A DNA stretch of 64,000 nt, from positions 1 to 64,000 of the forward strand of contig JAFXOX010000009.1 in NCBI GenBank assembly GCA_017528345.1. Reading direction: 5' to 3'. Shown here piece by piece: positions 37,090-45,500 of this stretch (positions are counted from its first letter, which is position 1; every line of letters begins with the position of its first letter). The position numbers and the translations under genes are program-made. Origin of the DNA: Desulfovibrio sp. Its GTDB lineage: Bacteria > Desulfobacterota > Desulfovibrionia > Desulfovibrionales > Desulfovibrionaceae. Below the pieces are notes generated by a model. The model was not told the DNA's origin and searched no databases. It worked only from the letters and a program-made list of their open reading frames with translations.

Positions 37090-37257
37090 CTCATTGCCGG
37101 AGAGAAGGGCACTCATTGCCGGAGAGAAGGGCACTCATTGCCGGAGAGAAGACTTCTCATTGCCGGAGATGAAAATCTCATTGCCGAAGACAATTTTTGT
37201 ATGCACAGAAAAAGCTAAAAGTTCTCTCATTGCCGAAGAAAAGTTTTCTCATTGCCG
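37090..37257 (+). repeat. iteron array, likely replication origin of the element
   Basis: Seven copies of CTCATTGCCG start at 37090, 37112, 37134, 37156, 37177, 37226 and 37248. Successive spacing is 22, 22, 22, 21, 49 and 22 bp, that is two helical turns, so bound proteins would stand on the same DNA face. Most copies extend to CTCATTGCCGGAGA or ...GAAGA. The last copy contains the stop codon of the initiator gene. There is no palindromic repeat and no spacer diversity, so this is not a CRISPR array. Confidence 0.85.
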
Positions 37258-38103
37258 AGGACTGTCTTCAGCATTGAAAAAAACGTCTGTTCTTTTTTGC
37301 CCTTTGCTAACCGCCTTGGCAAATCGCTTTGTGCTTGCAAACACTTTGCTTTGCTTTTTAATCTCATCAACTCTTGCCAGTACCTCACTGACTACGCCGT
37401 GCTCACGGTATGGGAGATAAAGCCCATTTTCTCCAGCTCGTATCAAGCCAAGTTTGGTAAGTCTACTTCTAGCATCTCTATATGTTCGGCTTGATTCAAT
37501 ACCACAGAGTTTTATAAAAGTCCCTGTATCGTATGTCACATTGTTAAGCTTAGACCACGGGATTACTGTATATGGAAATTCTTCTTCACATTCTTTTCTA
37601 TACTCATAATCAACATAAAGATCTTCGCCTTTATCGTTAAAGTATAAGTCATACCCTTTATTATCGTCATATACACCTGGATAGGACATGGCTTGAAGCA
37701 TAAGATACAAGCGCTTTGCAGACGGCGGAAGTATTGACCATATTCCGCTTCGAATTATGCTTCTAGGTATTGAAAACCAGTCGCTTTTTTTATAGCCTTG
37801 CTTTGTTGCTTCAGAATACGTTACCATCTTATACTTATTAGGCTTTCCCTTTGTTATTTTTATAATTTTAGAATTACTAAGCCAATTCAGCGTGAATAGA
37901 ACATGTTCTTTTGATATGCCAGAATAAACCGCAAGTGTTGCTATTGAAGGGTACGCCATGCCATTTTTGTCGATGAAAGACCTAAGTACTGTATATGTAG
38001 AAATATAATAACCAAACAAGAGATTAAAAGGAATGCCATCTTTTATCATAAACCTCCAAGGCAGTAGTACAAAGCCCTTGTCATTTACAAAATCCTCATT
38101 CAT
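37249..38103 (-). CDS. candidate replication initiator (HTH protein)
   Basis: 284 aa. An N-terminal winged-helix-like region: YISTYTVLRSFIDKNGMAYPSIATLAVYSGISKEHVLFTLNWLSNSKIIKI (residues 32-83), a pattern also seen in plasmid and satellite initiators; a second similar block near residues 190-240 (TFIKLCGIESSRTYRDARSRLTKLGLI). No primase or helicase motif. The gene is AT-rich with codon use unlike its chromosomal neighbours. Its 3' end lies in the iteron array, the usual pairing of an initiator with its binding sites. AGGA lies 7 nt before ATG. Could alternatively be a repressor-type regulator; initiator is the preferred inference. Confidence 0.6.
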   Translation of the reverse strand: MNEDFVNDKGFVLLPWRFMIKDGIPFNLLFGYYISTYTVLRSFIDKNGMAYPSIATLAVYSGISKEHVLFTLNWLSNSKIIKITKGKPNKYKMVTYSEATKQGYKKSDWFSIPRSIIRSGIWSILPPSAKRLYLMLQAMSYPGVYDDNKGYDLYFNDKGEDLYVDYEYRKECEEEFPYTVIPWSKLNNVTYDTGTFIKLCGIESSRTYRDARSRLTKLGLIRAGENGLYLPYREHGVVSEVLARVDEIKKQSKVFASTKRFAKAVSKGQKRTDVFFNAEDSPRQ

Positions 38104-38187
38104 TGTTTATCCTGTCAAAAAATAGCTTGCAAAGACGTTGTTTATCAGCTATTTTTCGTTGTGTGCTAGTTGTTAATCAAATTTCAG

Positions 38188-38239
38188 CCCGTCACCTTGT
38201 GCAAAAGTGACGGGATTTATTTATATTTTAGTCACCTTG
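38188..38239. promoter_or_regulatory. repeat operator in front of the initiator gene
   Basis: GTCACCTTG occurs at 38191-38199 and 38231-38239, and an inverted copy (GTGAC, 38207-38211) makes a CCCGTCAC/GTGACGGG hairpin at 38188-38214. All lie in the 160-nt gap between alpA-like gene and the initiator start, so they are candidate binding sites for a regulator of the initiator. Confidence 0.5.
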
Positions 38240-38263
38240 CAACGATAAGAGCAAGCATTTTTC

Positions 38264-38479
38264 CTAGCCTGCAACCATATTGTCAGACTTAAGCTTGTTC
38301 AAAAAATCGTTCAAATCTTCCAAAAACCACAATGTACAGCGCGAGCCTAATCGTTTTCCCTTGGGAAGCTTGCCTTCCTGCGCCAGTTTCCAAAAGTGGC
38401 TCTTAGAGACGCCCAAGTACCTCGCCGCATCCTGCGCCCGAAAACCACGCTGAAGATGTTCTGTTGAAGTTGCCTGCAT
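38264..38479 (-). CDS. AlpA-like DNA-binding protein (excisionase/regulator)
   Basis: 71 aa. Helix-turn-helix 17 / AlpA type: GFRAQDAARYLGVSKSHFWKLAQEGKLPKGKRLGSRCTLWFLEDLNDFLNK is nearly the whole protein and gives the winged HTH with the Arg/Trp wing. AlpA proteins in P4-like satellites activate integrase expression or act as excisionase. AAAGGAGG ribosome site. It lies between the coiled-coil protein gene and the initiator gene. Confidence 0.85.
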   Translation of the reverse strand: MQATSTEHLQRGFRAQDAARYLGVSKSHFWKLAQEGKLPKGKRLGSRCTLWFLEDLNDFLNKLKSDNMVAG

Positions 38480-38569
38480 AATGTCCTCCTTTATGTCAGC
38501 TTGGATATTTTTTTTGTTGTCTTAGGTATTTCCTTGGACTTCCTCGGTCAAACATAACACAAACAAAGG

Positions 38570-38609
38570 GGGGACATTCAAGGGGGACATATGGGGGACA
38601 AGGGGACAT
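38570..38609 (+). repeat. GGGGACAT repeats upstream of alpA-like gene
   Basis: Four copies of GGGGACA(T) at 38570, 38583, 38594 and 38602 within 40 bp, ahead of the alpA-like gene on its own strand side. Likely a binding array for a regulator (possibly AlpA itself); spacing is irregular (13, 11, 8 bp). Confidence 0.55.
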
Positions 38610-38623
38610 TGTGAATACGGCAC

Positions 38624-38655
38624 AAAAAAAAGAGCCCCTGCATCTGCAAGAGCTC
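38624..38655 (-). terminator. intrinsic terminator after the coiled-coil gene
   Basis: GAGCTCTTGCA and TGCAGGGGCTC (minus strand) pair and are followed by TTTTTTTT at 38624-38631. It isolates the 38677-39377 genes from alpA-like and the initiator. Confidence 0.8.
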
Positions 38656-38676
38656 TCGCTTGTTCCGTGGAGAAAT

Positions 38677-39066
38677 CTATTTTCCAACTCTTTGCCCCGC
38701 CTTTTTCAGCGCCTCATCTGTGGGCGGGGTCCGTTTCGACCTTAAGAGCAAGGCAATCTGATTTCTGGGAAATCCTTGCGCCAAAAGATACTGCTCTATC
38801 TCCTCGCGAGTTTTCCCTGACACAATCAACGCGACCACCATACTCAACAATGGGTATTCCCCGCGCCATTCACCGCCCTGTACGTCCTCAAGTTGCGCCT
38901 CGAGAACTTTGATTTTCTCCTCCAATTCTTTGATACGCAGGCCATATCCTTCTCGAACTTCCAGTAAAGCTCGTTCATGTTCAACCGCAAGCTTTCGTTC
39001 AAGCTCTGCTTCAGCAATCCTTTTTTCATTCTTTAGCCACGTATCAAGATAGTCAGATGCGTTCAT
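38677..39066 (-). CDS. coiled-coil protein, unknown
   Basis: 129 aa from ATG 39066 with GGGAGAGA upstream. Residues 15-65 form a charged heptad-like helix (EKRIAEAELERKLAVEHERALLEV... up to KVLEAQLEDVQ), the rest is a short helical domain (SMVVALIVSGKTREEIEQYLL, then NQIALLLRSKR). No family recognised. By position in the element it might be an accessory of integration or a phage-interference protein, but nothing in the sequence shows it. Ends at a strong terminator. Confidence 0.6.
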   Translation of the reverse strand: MNASDYLDTWLKNEKRIAEAELERKLAVEHERALLEVREGYGLRIKELEEKIKVLEAQLEDVQGGEWRGEYPLLSMVVALIVSGKTREEIEQYLLAQGFPRNQIALLLRSKRTPPTDEALKKAGQRVGK

Positions 39067-39173
39067 TCTCTCCCTTCTCAATAATAACTAGACATGACAG
39101 ACAGGCTTATGTCTGCATCTTCGGTATGGGTAGCTATTCCACACCTAGCCAAGCAATATATATCAAGCCTTTT

Positions 39174-39377
39174 CTACGATTCACCCATAAGTATCTTTTT
39201 TATGCCGTCATTTACCTCATCAATGATCTTGACGATGCCAAAAGTTGAGTCTGTGCCCATTTCTACGGTATCGGTATTTGCACTGTCTAACATCTGCCAC
39301 ATGGCAGTAGAACAAAGACTTAGCTTTTGACTATATTCTAAAAGCATGTCTTCACTGTTTTCAATAATCTTTTCCAT
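39174..39377 (-). CDS. small acidic helical protein, unknown
   Basis: 67 aa with GGGGGAAA ribosome site before ATG 39377. Acidic, mostly helical, no cysteine pair or known motif; the segment STFGIVKIIDEVNDGIKKIL looks amphipathic. It starts 15 nt after the stop of the integrase gene on the same strand, so it is co-transcribed with it. Function not recognised. Confidence 0.5.
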   Translation of the reverse strand: MEKIIENSEDMLLEYSQKLSLCSTAMWQMLDSANTDTVEMGTDSTFGIVKIIDEVNDGIKKILMGES

Positions 39378-39392
39378 AAATTTCCCCCATTG

Positions 39393-40664
39393 TTATATAA
39401 ACAGATCACCGCTCCACTTTGGCAACTCTTTGCCGTCCTTTAGAGCAAAAAGCGTGTCTTCATACCACTGCATGCACTTCCGCAGTCCTTCCTCATGTGA
39501 AGCACGGTTATAGACGGCTTCTATCGCTGATTCTTCGCCCTTATGAGTTAGAGCCTTCTCACTCAAAAGACGCGGTACGCCGGCTTCAGATGCAAGCGTC
39601 TTTAGGACTTGTCGCCAACCATGATTGCAATGTTTTGACACGTCCACACCTGCACTTGCCATATTCTCGCGGACATGGCCTTTAGACAGGTAGGGTTTTG
39701 CTGATGTTCCCACAGAAGGAAAACAATAAACCGCGTTCAGCCCAAGCGCCGCATATTTCTTGAAAATTGCCAATGTGCGGGCTGGTAGGTATATGGTACA
39801 GTCACTTTTTACTTTGTTCCCCTCTACTGCCCTGAGAACGATAGTAGCATGCTCAAAGTCTACGTCTCGCCACTCCAACGCACATAAAGCACCAACTCTC
39901 ATGCCAACAAATGGCAAAAGCTCCATAACCATCTTCTTTTGTGGCGTCGCGTTTTGGTTGTTTTTCACATACTCATCAATCTTTCTCAGCATATCAGCAA
40001 TGCCTTCTTTGTCCACGATTGCCGGTCTATGTCCTTTGATTTTGTACGGAAACGCTCTTGGCAGGCTCTCAGCAATACTTACCTCTACATACCCCATATC
40101 TTCAGCATGTCTAAAAACCTGTCTCAGAACAATGGCAAGCTGATGTCCTCGTGAAGGCGATCGTGCATATACATTGCGGACAAGTTCGGAAAGCTCAAGC
40201 TTGGCTATCTTCGTGATAGGCCGATCTTTAAGTTTGGGGAAAACGTCAAACTCAAGTGCTCTGCGATATTTCCCTTTCGTGCTGTTCCGAAGAGCTATAA
40301 GCTTGCGTGCCAACCAGTCTTCGGCTACAAAACCAAAAGTTGTTCTTTTCTCCTCCTCTTCAGTCTTGGCGCTCTGCTTCTCTTCCCTGCGCTTGTCCGC
40401 AGGATTGATGCCTTGCTCCAGAAGCCGCCTGCACTCCAGAAGCTTTTCGCGTGCCATACTGAGAGTCAGAGTAGGGTAGCTCCCAATGTGAAAATGGTTT
40501 TGCCGGCCTTCAAAGCGATAAGAGACTATCCAAAGCTTGCCACCACTCTTGGTCAGCTTCAGGCTCAAGCCGCCACCGTCAGAGTACATCTGGCACGACT
40601 TCCCGCAGGCATCGTCAAACTTGAGCCCCCTTACTCGTGCATCTGTAAGCTTGTTTCCAGCCAT
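39393..40664 (-). CDS. int: tyrosine integrase (P4-type, Arm-DNA-binding DUF4102)
   Basis: 423 aa from ATG 40664 with AAGGGGG upstream. The N-terminal Arm-binding DUF4102 domain (LTDARVRGLKFDDACGKSC..., DGGGLSLKLTKSGGKLWIV, SMAREKL), a central SAM-like domain and a C-terminal catalytic domain. Catalytic Arg in LLPFVGMRVGALCALEWRDVD, second Arg/His segment CNHGWRQVLKTLASEAG (His-Gly-Trp-Arg in place of the more usual HDLR), and the Tyr in AIEAVYNRA. It stands next to the attR core, with its promoter region containing GATAAC arm sites. It should catalyse site-specific integration and, with an excisionase, excision. Confidence 0.93.
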   Translation of the reverse strand: MAGNKLTDARVRGLKFDDACGKSCQMYSDGGGLSLKLTKSGGKLWIVSYRFEGRQNHFHIGSYPTLTLSMAREKLLECRRLLEQGINPADKRREEKQSAKTEEEEKRTTFGFVAEDWLARKLIALRNSTKGKYRRALEFDVFPKLKDRPITKIAKLELSELVRNVYARSPSRGHQLAIVLRQVFRHAEDMGYVEVSIAESLPRAFPYKIKGHRPAIVDKEGIADMLRKIDEYVKNNQNATPQKKMVMELLPFVGMRVGALCALEWRDVDFEHATIVLRAVEGNKVKSDCTIYLPARTLAIFKKYAALGLNAVYCFPSVGTSAKPYLSKGHVRENMASAGVDVSKHCNHGWRQVLKTLASEAGVPRLLSEKALTHKGEESAIEAVYNRASHEEGLRKCMQWYEDTLFALKDGKELPKWSGDLFI

Positions 40665-40705
40665 GTTATCAGCCCCCTTGAGCGTTATCTCTTCCTCAAG
40701 AGGAT

Positions 40706-40724
40706 TGATACCAGACTTGATAAC
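40706..40724 (+). repeat. arm-type integrase site, right end
   Basis: TGATACCAnnnnTGATAAC, a copy of the left-end site. Further GTTATC/GATAAC half sites occur at 40684-40689 and 40665-40670. These lie in the int leader, which would also allow integrase autoregulation. Confidence 0.65.
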
Positions 40725-40845
40725 TTTTTGGCAAGATGTCATAACACTACAAAAGACTTGTGAGGACAGAAAAAAGCCCTGAAGTCAGCTTTACTTCAAG
40801 GCTTTTTGGATTAAATAGGATTTTTGAGGACTGCATAGTGAGAAA

Positions 40846-40852
40846 CTGCTGG
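40846..40852. repeat. attR core of the integrated element
   Basis: Second CTGCTGG, in the same codon phase as the left one; preceded by GAGAAA, while the left core is followed by TTTTCTC. The segment between int and this core (40665-40845) has no gene; a hairpin AGCC..TGAAGT / ACTTCA..GGCT with a T run (40777-40806) sits in it and would shield the host half-gene from element transcription. Confidence 0.7.
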
Positions 40853-41682
40853 AAATTACCGCGGCGGAATCGGATTTTGGCTACTATGTGCGACAGGTCA
40901 AGGGGCCGGCCCAGTCGGTCTGGCAGATTGAACCGGCCACAGCCAGAGATCTGCACGAGCGCTTGCCCGCAAGATCACCTTTGATGTACCGCAAAATCCT
41001 GGCTCTGCGAGATCCCCGACTCAGCGAAGAGGAAAATATCGTGACCAACCTTGATTATGGGGCCGCCTTCTGTCTTGGCGTTCTCAGTCTCAAGGGCCTT
41101 GATTTTGCTCGTCTCTCCTGTCTTGAGCTGCGCGCTTTGGCCTGGAAAGAGAAGTACAATACCTATCTTGGTAAGGGTACTCTTGAAGGGTATTGCCAGA
41201 AGGCCATGCGATATGCCAGGGCGAGCCTTTCCGGTCAGAGTTTGCAAGAGCCTTTTGATCCTGCCCTTGTCAGACAGCCTGACAATATTTTTGCCAAGCG
41301 CGATGAGGAGCGCTATCTGCTTTTGCCTGCGGATTTTGACGATAGCGAAATCGGCAGATATTATGCCAGAAAGCTGCGTGAAGAGCCGCAGGTTTTTGCG
41401 GAGGTGCCAAGCGCCATTTTGCGAAGTCACAATGTGCGTGAGATTATGGGAAGTCTGACGCTGGAACTGGTGCGCAAGGTCCAGCAGAATCCTGCTTCCA
41501 TTGGCGAGTATGCGGATATGCCGGAGGAAATCTTTGCGCCGCTGGTTGTGGCTGCCATGAATGAAAATGCCCTCTTGTGCTATCCCAATCTGCCCAAAGC
41601 CCTGCAGAGAGATCCTGATATTCTTCGCCTCTACGAGAGCCAGATGCTTTTGCGGCAGAGACTTGGGCAGGGCAGTCCGTAG
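40852..41682 (+). pseudogene. 3' part of the split lysozyme-like gene
   Basis: 276 codons continuing the gene begun at 35123. In the reconstructed 358-aa protein, residues about 80-180 carry TAAESDFGYYVRQVKGPAQSVWQIEPATARDL and later LALRDPRLS...NLDYGAAFC and YNTYLGKGTLE, a pattern well known from phage-derived lysozyme-like proteins; the predicted catalytic Glu would be in AAESD. The last 140 residues are different, with helical repeats (PEEIFAPLVVAAMNENALLCYPNLPKAL). Here the upstream frame opens only after a TGA at 40825 and lacks a start codon with a ribosome site, so it is probably silent while the element is integrated. Confidence 0.72.
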
Positions 41683-41800
41683 AATGTTGACCGTTGAAGT
41701 CCTGTTATAGTCAGAATACGGCGAAAAATGTTTTAGATATTGCAGGATATGTACTGCTGAGCTATATTTGAGGCGATTAGAGCATGGAGGGGCAACAGTC

Positions 41801-42568
41801 GTGCGGCGATTTTATCAAGAGAGCTGGCAGGGAATCCCGTTTACCAAGTTTTCCCATCTTTCCTTTTTTCACCTGGCAGGATCCAAGTTTTATTCAACAT
41901 TTTATGAAGAAATGTTTGCTCGTTACTCAAGCTGGGAGGCTCTGCCTCTGGAGTGGCGAGAAAACAAGCGCAGCAATGCGGAATGGCTGCTTGAGAGAAT
42001 CAGAGCTCAGAGAGCAGAGGCCGGTGAACGTGCCGAACCGTTCCGCATTCTCTCCATTGGCAGTGGCGTGGGGTATATGGAGAAGCTTCTCTTGGACGCC
42101 ATGCCCGACGTGGAACTCTACGTCAATGAACCGAGTACTGTTGGCCTGAAATGGTTGCGCAGCTATCTGCCTGCTGATCGGGTCTTCATCGGTTTTCCCC
42201 CGCTTTGTCTGCCTTCTGATGTCTACTACGATCTGATCTATCTCTCAGCTGTGGACTATAGCATTTCCACACGAGCCCTCACCCATCTTCTTGATGCCCT
42301 TCGTGCTCAACTTGAGCCGGGAGGACAGCTGATCTGTCTCTCCTCTTCTTTTTTGCAGGAGGACTCGATGATCGGCAGTTTTGTCAATGCCATCAAAATT
42401 CTCATTCGCGCAGTGCTTCACTATCTGGGCGTTCGCCCTCAGCAGTTCTGGGGCTGGCGTAGAACGCGGCGTGAATATCAGCAGCTCTTTAAGCAGGTTG
42501 GCTTTTTTTCCGTGAGTGACGGCTTTGTGGAAAAAAGTCCTGAAACCTACTGGATAGCCGGCAGATAG
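41801..42568 (+). CDS. class I SAM-dependent methyltransferase
   Basis: 255 aa from a GTG at 41801 with GGAGGGG 8 nt upstream. The SAM-binding glycine loop is ILSIGSGVGYMEK (about residues 83-95), then the acidic residue of motif II in VELYVNEPS and the motif IV segment YDLIYLSAVDYS. The N-terminal 70 residues are helical; the C-terminal part (LEPGGQLICLSSSFL, RTRREYQQLFKQVGF) is typical of small-molecule or lipid methyltransferases. Substrate not recognisable. It precedes the activase gene by 14 nt, so it may be its partner, for example modifying a CoA-linked or cell-wall lipid substrate. Confidence 0.72.
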   Translation: MRRFYQESWQGIPFTKFSHLSFFHLAGSKFYSTFYEEMFARYSSWEALPLEWRENKRSNAEWLLERIRAQRAEAGERAEPFRILSIGSGVGYMEKLLLDAMPDVELYVNEPSTVGLKWLRSYLPADRVFIGFPPLCLPSDVYYDLIYLSAVDYSISTRALTHLLDALRAQLEPGGQLICLSSSFLQEDSMIGSFVNAIKILIRAVLHYLGVRPQQFWGWRRTRREYQQLFKQVGFFSVSDGFVEKSPETYWIAGR

Positions 42569-42582
42569 CACTTGAGGATAGC

Positions 42583-45500
42583 ATGTCGCCACACTGTTCG
42601 CTTGGATTGGATATAGGCTCGACAACTGTCAAAGCCGTCGTGCTGGACAGTGCTGGAGATGTCCTTTTCCGCCAATATACACGCCATTTTTCGGATGTGC
42701 GCGCTACAGCCATTGCCCTGCTTGAGGAAATCAGCGCCAAGCTTGGCGAAAGCTCTGTGGTCCTGTGTGTCACAGGTTCTGGCGGTATAGCTCTGGCCGA
42801 AGAGCTGGGCGTTTCCTTTCTACAGGAAGTTCTGGCCTCGCATCTGGCTATCAGTCATTTTATTCCCGATGCCGACGTGGTCATTGAACTGGGCGGAGAA
42901 GATGCCAAGCTGACCTATCTGACAGGCGGTGTGGAACAGCGCATGAATGAAACCTGTGCTGGCGGCACAGGCGCCTTTATTGATCAAATGGGCGCCTTTG
43001 TGGGCACAGATGCCCAGGGTCTTGATGAGCTGGCAAGCCACTCCCAGACCATTTATCCCATTGCCTCACGCTGCGGTGTTTTTGCCAAGATGGATATCTT
43101 GCCCTTACTCAATGAGGGTTGTGCCAAGGAGGATGTGGCTGCCTCAATTTTGCAGGCCGTTGTCAATCAGACCATCAGCGGTCTTGCCCATGGCCGGAAA
43201 ATTACCGGCAAAGTGATCTTTCTGGGAGGACCACTGACCTTTCTCCCTTATCTTGGCAAGCTTTTCTGTGCCACGCTGACAGACATGCAAAGCGCGGTCT
43301 TCCCTGAATACGGGCAGTATTTCGTGGCCCATGGCGCGGCATTGCAGGCAGCGAGCGAAAAAAGCCGTGCTAGGAAAATGGCTGATTACCTCAAGGTTCT
43401 GCGGGCTAAGCCTGAAAGCTCATCCACTGGTCGATTGCCACCGCTCTTTGCCAATGCCATGGAACGCGCCAAATTTGATGCGCGCCACAACAAAAACGGT
43501 TTGAGCGTCAAATGGCTTGAAGACGCCAGGGGCCGGGCCTGGCTTGGTTTTGATTCAGGCTCGACAACTATCAAAGCCTGTCTGATCAACGACGACGGTG
43601 AACTCCTCTATACCTATTATGCCTCAAATCGTGGCGACCCTCTGCGCATAGCCCTCAAGATTCTTGAAGAGATCTATGCCCGCAAATCGCCGGACCTTGT
43701 TATTGCCGGAAGTGGGGCCACCGGCTACGGTAGCGCCCTTTTGTCCAATGCCTTGCGGCTGGATGTGGACGAGGTGGAAACCATTGCCCACTATACGGCG
43801 GCAGCATTCTTTGATGCCTGTGTCAGCTTTGTTCTTGATATTGGCGGTCAGGATATCAAATGTCTGCGTATTGCCAACGACGCCATTGATCGTATTTCCC
43901 TCAACGAAGCCTGTTCATCCGGCTGTGGCTCGTTTATTGAAAACTTTGCCGACTCCCTGCACATTCCACTCAAGGATTTCGTAGAAGCCGCGCTTACGGC
44001 GGAGAACCCCGTGGATCTGGGAACTCGCTGTACGGTTTTCATGAATTCCAAGGTCAAGCAGGCACAGAAGGAGGGCATCTCTCTGGGGGACATTGCCGCC
44101 GGGCTCTCGTATTCGGTGATTCGCAATGCCTGCTATAAAGTTATGAAAATCGCCAATCTCAGCGAGCTTGGCGAGCATGTGGTGGCCCAGGGGGGAGCTT
44201 TTGCCAATGATGCCCTGCTCAGGTGTCTTGAGCTGGAACTGGGAAAAAACGTAGTACGGCCGGCTATACCGGGACTGATGGGGGCTCTCGGCGTGGCTCT
44301 GCTTGCCCGCAGGCGCCACGAAAAGGGCAAAACCTCAACGCTTCTTGGCAGGGAAGAACTTGCGAATTTCAAGGTCAAAACCAAGGTAACGCGCTGCAGA
44401 CATTGCTCCAACCACTGCCTTCTGACCATATCCACCTTCCCGGGCGGCCGGCATTTTATGTCCGGCAATCGTTGTGACCGGGGAGCCCAGGTTCAGGTTT
44501 CCCACAAAGCCAATATGTACCAGTGGAAGTACGAACGGCTCTTTTCCTACAAACCTCTTGAGCAGCCGAGCCGGGGCACCATCGGCATCCCCAGAGTCCT
44601 GAACATTTATGAGAACTATCCCCTCTGGTTTACGCTGCTCACCCGTCTTGGTTTCCGTGTCGTACTTTCCAGTCCCTCCAGTAAGGCTTTGTACTACAAA
44701 GGCTACGCCACCATTCCCTCACAGACTGTCTGTTATCCGGCCAAATTGGCTCATGGTCATGTCCTTGACCTGCTTGAACAGGGTATCAAGACCATTTTCT
44801 TTCCCTGCGTGCCGCGAGAATCCGCTTCAGCCAGTCAGAGTACAGGCGCTTTTAACTGTCCGGTTGTGGCCGGCTATCCTGAACTTTTGCGCAATAATAT
44901 TCAGGAGTTGAAGGCGTCCGATGTCACTTATCTCTGTCCGTTCTTGCCGCTTTCAGCGGAGAAACTGGCCCATAGACTGCATGAGGTGCCGTTTTTTGCA
45001 GATTTTGCCCAGAGTGAACTTGATGCGGCGGTGACCGCGGGTTTTCAGGAGCTTGAGCGTTTTCACGCTGATGTCAGACAAAAAGGTGCCGAAATACTTG
45101 CCGACCTCGATAAACATGGGGAACAAGGTATTATTCTGACCGGCCATCCGTATCATGTAGATCCTGAAGTACATCACGGCATTGCCGAATTCATCACGTC
45201 CTGCGGTATGGCAGTCTTAACTGAGGATGCGGTGGCACAGGTGCAGCCGATTCCTCAGGGGCTGCGCGTGGTCAATCAGTGGGCTTATCATTCCCGCCTT
45301 TATCAGGCCGGAGCCTTTGCCGTCGGCCGTTCCAATCTGGCTGTACTGCAGATCTTTTCCTTTGGCTGCGGGCTCGATGCCATCACCTCGGACCAGCTGG
45401 AGGAAATTGTCAGTGGCGCCGGACATCTCTATGCCCAGATTAAGCTTGACGAAGGAACCAATCTCGGGGCCGCACGTATTCGTATCCGATCGCTTTTAGC

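Larger units (their letters stand above)
35370..40851. mobile_element. compact integrated element (satellite or mini-replicon)
   Basis: About 5.48 kb between two CTGCTGG cores. All genes point to the minus strand: integrase (39393-40664) next to one end, a small protein, a coiled-coil protein, AlpA-like regulator, replication initiator candidate with iteron array, ERCC4 nuclease and a very acidic small protein. A 19-bp arm-type site occurs near both ends (35433-35451 and 40706-40724). The initiator gene is visibly AT-richer than the flanking chromosome. No capsid, terminase, tail, relaxase or mating genes are visible. I infer a phage satellite or an integrated plasmid-like replicon. Confidence 0.8.

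Noticed and set aside
37090..37257. CRISPR-like repeat array
   Set aside because: Repeats are only 10-14 nt, spacing follows helical turns, intervening sequences are short and partly similar, and no cas genes are near.
38496..38687. 63-aa minus-strand frame over the GGGGACAT repeats
   Set aside because: Translates the terminator and repeats into a Pro/Cys-rich peptide; no ribosome site.
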